Positions 56,323 through 64,000 of a stretch of DNA of 64,000 bases are shown one piece after another. Under the pieces are notes generated by a model. The model saw only the letters and a program-made list of their open reading frames with translations, did not search any database and was not told where the DNA came from. Location: positions 930,001 to 994,000 of the forward strand of contig NZ_JAAOYV010000001.1 of assembly GCF_011759585.1 (NCBI RefSeq), written 5' to 3'. The DNA comes from Frigoribacterium endophyticum (GTDB taxonomy: Bacteria; Actinomycetota; Actinomycetes; Actinomycetales; Microbacteriaceae). Made by a program: the position numbers and the translations under genes. Position 1 is the stretch's first letter. Every line of letters starts with the position of its first letter.

Positions 56323-57996
56323 GTGAAGCCGCTCGATCCGCGCCTCCTGCGGTACGCCTCCGCCGCCCGGGCGTTCCTCGTGCTCGGGGCCGTGCTGGGC
56401 GTGCTGCAGACCGTGAGCGTCGTCGGGGTCGCCTGGGGCGCCACCCGCGCGGTCGTCAGCGTCGTCGAGGGCACCGGGGCGGGAGCGACCGGCGAGGCGC
56501 TCGTCGTGCTCGCCGTCTCCGTCGTGGCGAGGTCGGCCACGTCGTGGGCGCTCGAGGCCGTGGCGGCCCGGACCGCAGCGACGGTCAAGAGCCAGCTCCG
56601 GGCACGGGTCCTCGCGGCGGTGACGGCTCGCGGCCGCGAGTGGGTCGCCGAGCGGGGCTCCGCCCGTCTCACGACCCTCGTCGGCCCCGGCCTCGACGCC
56701 CTCGACGAGTACTTCTCCCGCTACCTGCCCCAGCTCCTCCTCACCGCCCTGGCGACGCCGTTGATCGTCGGGGTGATGCTGGTCAGCGACTGGCTGTCCG
56801 CGGTGATCGTGCTGGTGACGCTGCCGATCATCCCGCTCTTCATGGTGCTGATCGGCTGGACGACCCGGGCCGCCCAGGATCGCCAGTGGGAGCGCCTGCA
56901 GGCCCTCGCCGCCTCCTTCCTCGACGCGGTGGAGGGGCTCTCCACCCTCAAGGTCTTCGGCCGGGAGCGTCGACAGGTCGAGCGGATCGGGCGGCTCACG
57001 GACGACCACCGGCGGCACACCATGGCCGTGCTGCGCGTCTCGTTCCTCAGCGGCTTCGCCCTCGAGCTCGCGGCGTCGCTGTCGGTCGCCCTCGTGGCGG
57101 TCTCGGTCGGCATCCGGCTGGTCGACGGGTCGCTCGCCCTGTCGGTCGGGCTGTTCGTGCTGTTGCTGGCGCCCGAGGCGTTCCTGCCGCTCCGTCAGGT
57201 GGGGGCGGCGTTCCACGCGGCCTCCGACGGCGTCGCGGCGGCCGAGGGCGTGTTCGCCGTCCTGGAGGAGGGGCCAGCGACCGGCCCGACGCCCGCGCGT
57301 GCGACGGCCGACCCCGTCGAGCCAGGCGACGCCCTCGTCGTCTCGGGGGTGTCGGTCGAGCGCGGCGGCGTCGTCTCGCTGGCCGCCACGTCGTTCGTCG
57401 CGGAGACGGGCCGGGTCACCGCCGTCACCGGGCCGAGCGGCGTCGGCAAGTCGACCCTGCTCGCGGCGGTCAGGGGGGAGGCGCCCCACGGCGGCGAGGT
57501 CCGCTGGCGCGACGCCGACCGCGGCTGCGTCGTCGGCGACGTCGCCTGGTCGGGCCAGCGCGCCGGCCTCGTCTCGGGCACCGTGGCCGAGAACGTCGCC
57601 CTCGGCGACGAGGTGGACCCGCCCGCGGTCGCGGCCGCCCTCCGCGCCGCGGGAGCCCCCGACGTCGACCCGGCCCTCGTGCTCGGCGCGGGCGGCGGCG
57701 GCCTCTCGGGCGGGCAGGCCCAGCGGGTCGCCCTCGCCCGGGCCCTGTACCGGGTCGAGCGCCGCGGTGCCCGGCTGCTGCTCGTCGACGAGCCGTCGTC
57801 GGCCCTCGACGCCGTCACCGAGGCCGCCGTGGTCGCGGGGCTCCGGCGCGTCGCGGCCCGGGGCGTCGCCGTCGTGGTCGTGACGCACCGCGCGGCCGTG
57901 CGCGACGCGGCGGACGACGTCGTCGTGCTCGCCCCTGCCCCTGCCCCTGCCCCTGCCCCCACCCCCGCGATGGCCCCTGAGGAGCTGCCCGCATGA
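56323..57996 (+). CDS. cydD: ABC transporter CydD, required for cytochrome bd assembly
   Basis: This 557-aa half-transporter has a six-helix membrane domain (1-310) and an ATPase domain: Walker A GPSGVGKSTLL, signature LSGGQAQRVAL, Walker B LLLVDEPSSALDAV, H-loop VVTHRAAVRD. With CydC it exports thiols/haem-related reductant needed for bd oxidase maturation. The start is GTG 56323. The C-terminus holds an Ala-Pro run encoded by a GCCCCT microsatellite (about 57940-57965). Confidence 0.93.
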   Translation: MKPLDPRLLRYASAARAFLVLGAVLGVLQTVSVVGVAWGATRAVVSVVEGTGAGATGEALVVLAVSVVARSATSWALEAVAARTAATVKSQLRARVLAAVTARGREWVAERGSARLTTLVGPGLDALDEYFSRYLPQLLLTALATPLIVGVMLVSDWLSAVIVLVTLPIIPLFMVLIGWTTRAAQDRQWERLQALAASFLDAVEGLSTLKVFGRERRQVERIGRLTDDHRRHTMAVLRVSFLSGFALELAASLSVALVAVSVGIRLVDGSLALSVGLFVLLLAPEAFLPLRQVGAAFHAASDGVAAAEGVFAVLEEGPATGPTPARATADPVEPGDALVVSGVSVERGGVVSLAATSFVAETGRVTAVTGPSGVGKSTLLAAVRGEAPHGGEVRWRDADRGCVVGDVAWSGQRAGLVSGTVAENVALGDEVDPPAVAAALRAAGAPDVDPALVLGAGGGGLSGGQAQRVALARALYRVERRGARLLLVDEPSSALDAVTEAAVVAGLRRVAARGVAVVVVTHRAAVRDAADDVVVLAPAPAPAPAPTPAMAPEELPA

Positions 57997-59726
57997 CCGT
58001 CACCCGCACCGGCGCGGCCCCCGGCCCGTCCCTCCTCCGCACGGCGCAGCCGCCGCTCCGGCGCTCGGGCCCGGGCATCGCGGCCGGCTCGCTCAGCGCG
58101 CTCTCGGCCGTCGCCCTGCTCGCCGCCTCCGCGTACCTCATCACGCGGGCGGCCGAGCAGCCGCCCATCCTCTACCTCACGATGGCCATGGTCGGGGTGC
58201 GGGCCTTCGCCCTCGCCCGGGCGGCGTTCCGCTACCTCGAGCGGCTCTCCAGCCACGACGCGTCGTTCCGTCAGCTGGCGGTCGTCCGCACCGAGCTCTA
58301 CCGCAGGCTGTCGCGCGTCGCGCCGGCCGGGCTCGGCCGCACCGACCGCGGCGACCTGCTCGCCCGGGTCGTCTCCGACGTGGACGCCCTCCAGGACCTG
58401 CCGCTCCGGGTCGTCCAGCCCCTCGTCGTCTCCGGCGTGACCGGGGTCGCCGCCGTCGTGGGCGTCGCGGTGGTCTCGCCCCGCGCGGCGCTGGTGCTGG
58501 CCGGGGGCCTCGTCGTCGCGCTCGTCGTCGGCGTCGTGCTCGCCGACCGGCTCGCGACGGGCACGGAGGCCGCGCTGGCCGCCCGCCGCGGCGCCCTCTC
58601 CGGCGCCGTGCTCGACACGGTCCAGTCGCTCGACGTGCTCGTCGCGTTCGACGCGCTCGAGGGCCAGCTGCGCCGGGTCGCCGCCCTCGACGACGACCTG
58701 CGCCGCGCCTCCCGACGGCGCGCCACCACCGCGGGGCTCGTGGCGGCGCTCCTGTCGCTCGTCTCCGGCGCCACGGTGGTCGGCGTGGTGCTCGCGACCG
58801 CGGGCGACGTCGCCGCGGGCGAGCTGCGCGGGCCCGCCTTCGCGCTGGTCGCCCTCGTGCCGATCGCCGTGCTCGAGGTCGTCGGGGCCGTGCCGACCGC
58901 GGTGGTCGCGTGGCGTCGCGTGCGCGCCAGCGGGGCCCGGGTCGAGTCGGCCGCCCCGCTCGTCGCCCCGGCGGAGGTCGTGGTCGACGAGCTCGACGAG
59001 GCAGAGGTCGAGGTCGACGGGCGCGACGGGGGCGACGGCCCGGCCGCCCTCCCGGCCGACCTGCCGGTGCTCAGCCTGGAGCACGTCTCGGCGCGCTGGC
59101 CCGGCGCCGCGACCGACTCCCTCGTCGACGCGACGCTCGAGGTCCGCGCCGGCGACCGCGTCGTCGTCGAGGGCCCGAGCGGGGCCGGCAAGAGCACGCT
59201 CGCGGCCGTCCTCGTGCGCTTCCTCGAGCACCGCGGCCGGTACGAGGTCGGCGGCACGTCGGTCCGGTCGCTCGGCGCCGAGCGCGTACGGGGCACGGTC
59301 GGCCTGATCGAGCAGTCGCCGTGGCTCTTCGACGAGTCGATCCGGCAGAACCTCCTCTTCGCGCGCGACACCGCGACCGACGACGACCTGCTGGCCGTGC
59401 TCGACCGCGTCGACCTCGGCGACTGGGTCCGCGAGCGGGGCGGCCTCGACGCCCGCCCGGGGGAGCGCGGCGCGCTCGTCTCCGGCGGGCAGGCCCAGCG
59501 GCTCTCGCTCGCCCGCGCCCTGCTCCGCGGCTTCCCCGTGCTCGTGCTCGACGAGCCGACGGCCGGCCTCGACGCCGAGCTGGCCGACCGCCTCGTCACC
59601 GACCTCCTCGAGGCGGCGCGCGACGACGGCACCACGGTGGTCCTGATCTCGCACGTCCCCGTGCCCGCGGCCCTGGTCACCCGCCGGGTGCGCGTCGACA
59701 GGGGCGTGCTGCGCGACGTCGGCTGA
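57993..59726 (+). CDS. cydC: ABC transporter CydC, required for cytochrome bd assembly
   Basis: The 577-aa half-transporter partner of CydD has a membrane domain to about residue 310, then an unusual acidic linker (VVDELDEAEVEVDGRDGGDG) and the ATPase domain with Walker A GPSGAGKSTLA, signature VSGGQAQRLSL and Walker B VLVLDEPTAGLDAE. ATG 57993 overlaps the cydD stop (ATGA). It is the last gene of the cyd operon. Confidence 0.93.
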   Translation: MTVTRTGAAPGPSLLRTAQPPLRRSGPGIAAGSLSALSAVALLAASAYLITRAAEQPPILYLTMAMVGVRAFALARAAFRYLERLSSHDASFRQLAVVRTELYRRLSRVAPAGLGRTDRGDLLARVVSDVDALQDLPLRVVQPLVVSGVTGVAAVVGVAVVSPRAALVLAGGLVVALVVGVVLADRLATGTEAALAARRGALSGAVLDTVQSLDVLVAFDALEGQLRRVAALDDDLRRASRRRATTAGLVAALLSLVSGATVVGVVLATAGDVAAGELRGPAFALVALVPIAVLEVVGAVPTAVVAWRRVRASGARVESAAPLVAPAEVVVDELDEAEVEVDGRDGGDGPAALPADLPVLSLEHVSARWPGAATDSLVDATLEVRAGDRVVVEGPSGAGKSTLAAVLVRFLEHRGRYEVGGTSVRSLGAERVRGTVGLIEQSPWLFDESIRQNLLFARDTATDDDLLAVLDRVDLGDWVRERGGLDARPGERGALVSGGQAQRLSLARALLRGFPVLVLDEPTAGLDAELADRLVTDLLEAARDDGTTVVLISHVPVPAALVTRRVRVDRGVLRDVG

Positions 59727-59798
59727 CTGGGGTCCGCGGGCTGCCGGCCGCGCCGGGCGCCGTTTGCCGTTTGCGGACGCCGGTCGACCGTGCCGTCG

Positions 59799-59838
59799 CG
59801 GTCAGGCGGTCAGGCGGTCAAGCGGTCAGGCGGTCAGG
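59799..59838. repeat. 8-bp microsatellite (CGGTCAGG x5) over the pabC stop codon
   Basis: Five units (one with AAG) end inside pabC. On the minus strand each unit contains TGA; because 8 shifts the frame, stops appear in all three frames within 24 bp. Confidence 0.75.
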
Positions 59839-60655
59839 CGGCCGGCAGCGGTCGGCGCAGCGCGTCGAGTCGTCGCTGCCAGGTCGCCAGGCGACCGGGC
59901 TCCTCGGCCGTCGTCGGGCCGTCGACCCACCGCGTGGCGATGCGCACGCCGTGCAGGGCGCTCAGCGACCAGATCTCGAACCCGTCGAGCTGCTCCGGCG
60001 TCACCCGCTCGTGCAGCACGTCGACGCCGAGCACGGCCGCGAGGGTGAGCACCGTCCGCACCGTGACGCCCGGCAGCCTCGGGAGGTCGTCCGCGGGCAT
60101 GCAGAGGGCGTCGCCGCGCCACCAGAGCAGCGAGCTCCACGCGCCCTCGACGACCCAGCCGTCGCCGTCGAGCAGCACGGCCTCCTCGGCGCCGCGGGTC
60201 GCGACCTCCCGGCGCAGCGCGCCCAGTGCCTCCAGGTCCGGCCCCTTCACGAGCGGCTCGGTGCGGGGGTCGGAGGAGGCGGTGGCCAGCACGACCGACC
60301 GTCGCGGCTCCGGGGCCGGCCGCAGCTGCAGGCGGAGGTCGTCGCCGAGCAGCTCCGCGCGCGGGAACCACCGTCCCTCGCGAGGCAGGGCCGCGACGGC
60401 GGTCGACCAGAAGGCGTCGACGTCGAGCCCCGGCGCGGCCTGCCTCACCGAGCCGGCGAAGCGGTCGCGGTGCACGTCGAGGGCCCGGACGGCACCGTCG
60501 ACGACGAGCCAGGAGTCGGCCACGCGGATCGGGTCACGGCGTGCCTCCGGGGCACCGTCGTCACGGGAGGCGTCGCCGTCCCCGCCGCCCGCCTCGCCGA
60601 CCTCGTCGTCCACGAGTCGTCCGTCGTGCCAGCGGAGGGTCGTCGCGAGGCTCAT
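59834..60655 (-). CDS. pabC: Aminodeoxychorismate lyase (class IV aminotransferase)
   Basis: The 273-aa PLP enzyme of fold type IV has the lysine in PLVKGPDLEALGALRREV, GWVVEGAWSSLLWW with the glutamate region, and LPGVTVRTVL followed by IWSLSALHGVRIAT. It releases p-aminobenzoate and pyruvate from aminodeoxychorismate for folate. The divergent pabB neighbour supports this call over branched-chain aminotransferase or D-amino-acid transaminase. ATG 60655 lies 6 nt behind a -10 box. Confidence 0.85.
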   Translation of the reverse strand: MSLATTLRWHDGRLVDDEVGEAGGGDGDASRDDGAPEARRDPIRVADSWLVVDGAVRALDVHRDRFAGSVRQAAPGLDVDAFWSTAVAALPREGRWFPRAELLGDDLRLQLRPAPEPRRSVVLATASSDPRTEPLVKGPDLEALGALRREVATRGAEEAVLLDGDGWVVEGAWSSLLWWRGDALCMPADDLPRLPGVTVRTVLTLAAVLGVDVLHERVTPEQLDGFEIWSLSALHGVRIATRWVDGPTTAEEPGRLATWQRRLDALRRPLPAA

Positions 60656-60661
60656 GCCCCC

Positions 60662-60667
60662 AGGCTA
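60662..60667 (-). promoter_or_regulatory. -10 element (TAGCCT) of pabC, leaderless type
   Basis: On the minus strand TAGCCT ends 6 nt before ATG 60655. Confidence 0.62.
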
Positions 60668-60711
60668 AGCGCCGCACGGGAGCCGGCCCGACCCAGGGCG
60701 CCCGGGGCTCC

Positions 60712-60717
60712 TACACT
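60712..60717 (+). promoter_or_regulatory. -10 element (TACACT) of pabB, leaderless type
   Basis: TACACT ends 6 nt before ATG 60724. There is no LexA box here, although the -10 is the same as at dnaE2 and DUF6504. Confidence 0.65.
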
Positions 60718-60723
60718 CGGTCC

Positions 60724-62103
60724 ATGCGCCCGACGGTCCTCCGCCGCCCCCTGCCCTGGGCCGACCCGGAGGCCGTCGTCGCCGCCCTCGCCCCCGACGG
60801 CGACGTCGTGTGGCTCGACGCCGGGCACGGGGCCGTCACCGGCCGGTCCGTCCTGCTGTGGGGCGACCGGGTCACCGCGTCCGCGCGGCACGGCGAGCTC
60901 GGCCGGCTCTGGGCCCTGCTCCGCGACGACCTCGCCGACGGCCGCGACGACGCCGCGCCGCTCGGCTGGGCCGGCTGGCTCGGCTACGGGGCGGGCACGT
61001 GGCTGCTCGACCGCGACGCGACCGTGGGGCCGGGGCGCGGGAGCCCGCCGTCCGTGACCGCCGGCCTCCCCGTCGACGAGACCGCGCCTCCCGACGTCGC
61101 CCTGCTCCGCACCGACCGCGCCCTCGTCTTCGACCACGCCGCCCGCGAGGTCGAGCTGGTCGCCCTCGCGGCCGACGACTGGGCGCGGTCGGTGGCCGCG
61201 GCCTGGCCCGGCGTCGTCCCGCTCGGCGAGCCGGGGGAGCCGGAGGCACTGCGCGGCCCCGGTGCCGTCCGCCGCCGTCACGGCGACGACGAGTACCTCG
61301 CCCTCGTCGCCCGCTGCCAGGCCGCCATCGCGGCGGGCGACGCGTACGTGCTCTGCCCGACGACGTCGTACGAGGTCGCGGGGCCGGTGGACGCCTTCGA
61401 GACGTACCGCCGCCTCCGTCGGTCGTCGCCGTCGCCGCGCTCGTCGTTCGTCCGCATCGGCGGGACCGCGGTCGCGGGCGCCTCGCCCGAGTCGTTCCTC
61501 GAGGTCTCGCGGGGCGGCGTCCTGAGCTCGTCGCCCATCAAGGGCACCCGGCCGCGCTCCGCCGACCCGGTCGCCGACGCGGCCCTCGCCGCGGAGCTCG
61601 CGACGAGCGAGAAGGAGCTCGCCGAGAACCTGATGATCGTCGACCTGGTGCGCAACGACCTCACCCGCGTCGCCCGCCTCGGCAGCGTCGTCGTCGACGA
61701 GCTGTTCGCCGTGCGCTCCTACCCGGCCGTGCACCAGCTGGTCAGCACGGTCACGGCCCGGCTCGCGCCGGGCCTCGGCGCGCTGGACGCGCTCGAGGCG
61801 ACCTTCCCCGCGGGCTCGATGACGGGCGCCCCGAAGCGCCGCGCCGTCGAGCTGCTCGCCGAGGGCGAGCGCGCGCCCCGCGGCGTCTACTCCGGCGCCG
61901 TCGGCGTGCTCGGCCTCGACGGCAGCGCCTCCTGGGCGATGGCCATCCGCTCGGTCGTGGTCACCGACGGCCGGGCGACCGTCGGGGTCGGCGGGGGAGT
62001 GACGTCGTCGTCGGTGCCGCGGGAGGAGCTGGCGGAGGTGGCCTGGAAGGCGACCGCGCTGCTGCGCGCGCTGGGGGTCCCCGCGGGAGGCGCCTCCTCG
62101 TGA
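60724..62103 (+). CDS. pabB: Aminodeoxychorismate synthase component I
   Basis: The 459-aa chorismate-binding enzyme has GASPESFLEVSRGGVLSSSP-IKGTRPR, EKELAENLMIVDLVRNDL, SYPAVHQLVSTVTARL and AGSMTGAPKRRAVELL, the catalytic core shared by TrpE, PabB and isochorismate synthases. The PIKGTRPR stretch and pairing with pabC favour PabB. The glutaminase partner (pabA/trpG) is not in the window. ATG 60724 follows a -10 box by 6 nt. Confidence 0.88.
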   Translation: MRPTVLRRPLPWADPEAVVAALAPDGDVVWLDAGHGAVTGRSVLLWGDRVTASARHGELGRLWALLRDDLADGRDDAAPLGWAGWLGYGAGTWLLDRDATVGPGRGSPPSVTAGLPVDETAPPDVALLRTDRALVFDHAAREVELVALAADDWARSVAAAWPGVVPLGEPGEPEALRGPGAVRRRHGDDEYLALVARCQAAIAAGDAYVLCPTTSYEVAGPVDAFETYRRLRRSSPSPRSSFVRIGGTAVAGASPESFLEVSRGGVLSSSPIKGTRPRSADPVADAALAAELATSEKELAENLMIVDLVRNDLTRVARLGSVVVDELFAVRSYPAVHQLVSTVTARLAPGLGALDALEATFPAGSMTGAPKRRAVELLAEGERAPRGVYSGAVGVLGLDGSASWAMAIRSVVVTDGRATVGVGGGVTSSSVPREELAEVAWKATALLRALGVPAGGASS

Positions 62104-62153
62104 TCTGCCCCGGTGCGGTCGCCGCCCCGTGCGGACCACCTGCGGCGGGCCGC

Positions 62154-62159
62154 TACCCT
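62154..62159 (+). promoter_or_regulatory. -10 element (TACCCT) of leuS
   Basis: TACCCT predicts a leader of about 73 nt before GTG 62239. No T-box specifier or antiterminator structure was recognised in it. Confidence 0.45.
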
Positions 62160-62238
62160 GGACGACGGGCCGCCGCGTGCCCGCACCTCGTCGTGCCGTC
62201 CGCCGGTCGCCTCCACCCCGTGAGCGAATGAGAGTCCC

Positions 62239-64000
62239 GTGGCACACGAGCACGACAACACCCCCGCCGAGGAGCGCGAGTACGACGTCGCGCGCCTGCA
62301 GCGCAAGTGGCAGCAGGTGTGGGAGGTCGCGAAGCCCTTCGCGGTCGACCCCGACGACAAGCGCCCGCGCAAGTACATCCTCGACATGTTCCCGTACCCG
62401 TCGGGCGACCTCCACATGGGCCACGCCGAGGGCTACGCGCTCGGCGACGTGATCGCGCGCTACTGGCGCCAGCAGGGCTTCAACGTGCTCCACCCCATCG
62501 GCTGGGACAGCTTCGGCCTGCCCGCCGAGAACGCCGCCATCAAGCGCGGCGTCGACCCGCGCGAGTGGACCTACGCGAACATCGCGCAGCAGGCGCAGAG
62601 CATGAAGCTCTACGCGCCCTCCTTCGACTGGGACCGCGTCCTCCACACGAGCGACCCCGAGTACTACAAGTGGAACCAGTGGCTGTTCCTCAAGATGTAC
62701 GAGAAGGGGCTCGCCTACCGGAAGGACAGCTGGGTCAACTGGGACCCGGTCGACCAGACCGTCCTGGCGAACGAGCAGGTGCTCGCCGACGGCACCTCCG
62801 AGCGCTCGGGCGCCGTCGTCGTCAAGAAGAAGCTGACGCAGTGGTACTTCGGCATCACCGAGTACGCCGACCGCCTGCTCGACGACCTCAACCAGCTCGA
62901 GGGCCGCTGGCCGACCAAGGTGCTGAACATGCAGCGCAACTGGATCGGCCGGTCGATCGGCGCCGACGTGCACTTCGAGATCGAGGGCCGCGACGAGCGC
63001 GTCACGGTCTTCACGACGCGCCCCGACACGCTCTACGGGGCGACGTTCATGGTCGTCGCGCCCGACAGCGACCTCGCGGCCGAGCTCGTCGCCGAGGCCA
63101 CCGACGACGTCAAGGCCGCCTTCGCGGAGTACCTGGTGCAGGTGCAGAAGTCGACCGAGATCGAGCGCCAGACGGCCGACCGGCCCAAGACCGGCGTGCC
63201 CCTCGGCCGCGTCGCGGTCAACCCGCTCACCGGCGCCCCGATGCCGGTCTGGGCCGCCGACTACGTGCTGGCCGACTACGGCCACGGCGCGGTCATGGCC
63301 GTGCCCGCCCACGACCAGCGCGACCTCGACTTCGCCCGCAAGTTCGACCTGCCCGTCCGGGTCGTCGTCGACACGAACGCCCCCGTGACGGGCGTGATCC
63401 CGAAGCTCGAGCTCGACGAGGACGGCCAGGCGATCCTGCCCGAGGACCTGCCCGAGCTCGACCCCGCGAAGACCGGCGTGGCCCTGACCGGCGACGGCCG
63501 CCTGATGAACTCGGGCCCGCTGACCGGCCTCAGCAAGTCGAACGCGATCAAGCGCGTCGTCGAGCTGCTCGAGGAGAAGGGCGCCGGGAAGGCCGCGAAG
63601 ACCTACCGCCTGCGCGACTGGCTGATCTCGCGCCAGCGCTTCTGGGGCACGCCCATCCCGATCGTCCACGCGGCCGACGGCACCGAGGTGCCGGTGCCGG
63701 AGGACCAGCTGCCCGTGTTGCTGCCGTCGACCGAGGGCCTCGACCTCAAGCCGAAGGGCAGCTCGCCGCTCGGCGCCGCCACCGACTGGGTGACCGTGCC
63801 GAACCCGGTCGACGGCACGCCGGCCCGGCGCGACGCCGACACGATGGACACCTTCGTCGACAGCTCGTGGTACTTCCTGCGCTTCCTCAGCCCGAACGAC
63901 GCCGAGAAGGCCTTCGACCCCGCCGTCGTCAACCGCTGGGCGCCGGTCGACCAGTACGTGGGCGGCGTCGAGCACGCCATCCTGCACCTGCTCTACGCCC
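62239..64000 (+). CDS. leuS: Leucyl-tRNA synthetase, 5' part (runs off the window)
   Basis: 587 codons of this class I synthetase are present. HIGH-type motif: [15 protein letters not shown] at about residues 52-66. The CP1 editing domain is seen as [19 protein letters not shown] and [18 protein letters not shown]. In the zinc-hairpin region the usual NWCP reads [16 protein letters not shown], so zinc binding is probably lost there. KMSKS and the anticodon-binding domain lie beyond the end. GTG 62239 has only a weak GAGAG upstream. Confidence 0.95.
   Translation, partial: MAHEHDNTPAEEREYDVARLQRKWQQVWEVAKPFAVDPDDKRPRKYILDMFPYPSGDLHMGHAEGYALGDVIARYWRQQGFNVLHPIGWDSFGLPAENAAIKRGVDPREWTYANIAQQAQSMKLYAPSFDWDRVLHTSDPEYYKWNQWLFLKMYEKGLAYRKDSWVNWDPVDQTVLANEQVLADGTSERSGAVVVKKKLTQWYFGITEYADRLLDDLNQLEGRWPTKVLNMQRNWIGRSIGADVHFEIEGRDERVTVFTTRPDTLYGATFMVVAPDSDLAAELVAEATDDVKAAFAEYLVQVQKSTEIERQTADRPKTGVPLGRVAVNPLTGAPMPVWAADYVLADYGHGAVMAVPAHDQRDLDFARKFDLPVRVVVDTNAPVTGVIPKLELDEDGQAILPEDLPELDPAKTGVALTGDGRLMNSGPLTGLSKSNAIKRVVELLEEKGAGKAAKTYRLRDWLISRQRFWGTPIPIVHAADGTEVPVPEDQLPVLLPSTEGLDLKPKGSSPLGAATDWVTVPNPVDGTPARRDADTMDTFVDSSWYFLRFLSPNDAEKAFDPAVVNRWAPVDQYVGGVEHAILHLLYA

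Noticed and set aside
62104-62238. T-box or other tRNA-sensing leader before leuS
   Set aside because: The leader is only about 75 nt and shows neither the T-box bulge nor a terminator/antiterminator pair.

Overview
The window is 64 kb of continuous, very high-GC chromosome with dense genes, GTG/ATG starts and many 4-bp GTGA/ATGA start-stop overlaps. Gene content and order (nusA-ylxR-infB-rbfA, truB-ribF, rplU-rpmA, cydABDC, an Rv0805-type phosphodiesterase, the DUF6504/DnaE2 pair) point to an actinobacterium. The order Micrococcales, probably Microbacteriaceae, is my best guess; the genus is not decided. No tRNA, rRNA, CRISPR array, prophage or insertion sequence was recognised. Nearly all genes are chromosomal core or ordinary accessory genes.

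Layout. 1-1893: methionine ABC importer (end of metQ, metN, metI). 1948-7313: MoxR ATPase-DUF58-VWA-VWA-TPR operon of the aerotolerance (Bat) type. 7342-14188: proS, nusA, ylxR, infB, rbfA. 14214-17764: mutY, then a translationally coupled three-gene module of lower GC whose first protein looks like a type VII-secreted polymorphic effector. 17799-22018: a kinase-like protein with a broken P-loop, truB, two membrane proteins, ribF, deoC. 22044-28225: SDR/DUF2867 protein, SGNH hydrolase, a Stealth-family sugar-phosphate transferase, a Nudix hydrolase and an MpaB-type oxygenase. 28226-29371: the only long non-coding stretch, holding a 7-bp minisatellite with G-quadruplex potential on the minus strand and two 85-bp copies of a hairpin element. 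29372-34565: cyclic-nucleotide phosphodiesterase, alcohol dehydrogenase, L27/L21, DksA-like protein, glutathionyl-hydroquinone-reductase-like protein. 34576-41910: error-prone DnaE2 behind a LexA box, an FUSC exporter, an aldo/keto reductase, a glucose-6-phosphate-dehydrogenase-like protein. 42073-48686: GH15 glucosidase, PnuC, DUF6504 behind a second LexA box, a HipBA pair, an App1 phosphatase and an SRAP/HMCES protein. 48859-52926: TetR regulator and an osmoprotectant ABC importer. 53030-59726: DedA protein and cydABDC. 59834-64000: pabC, pabB and the 5' part of leuS.

How the parts work together. The two LexA boxes sit in near-identical promoters (-10 TACACT just upstream of the box) before dnaE2 and DUF6504, so these genes, 7 kb apart, probably form one DNA-damage mutagenesis unit. 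A second theme is leaderless transcription: about fifteen genes have a TANNNT-like -10 exactly 6-7 nt before the start codon and no Shine-Dalgarno, whereas internal operon genes rely on ribosome binding sites or stop-start coupling. Convergent or operon-end genes are often closed by long perfect GC hairpins without a U-tract. All functional calls come from reading motifs by eye; no database search was run.
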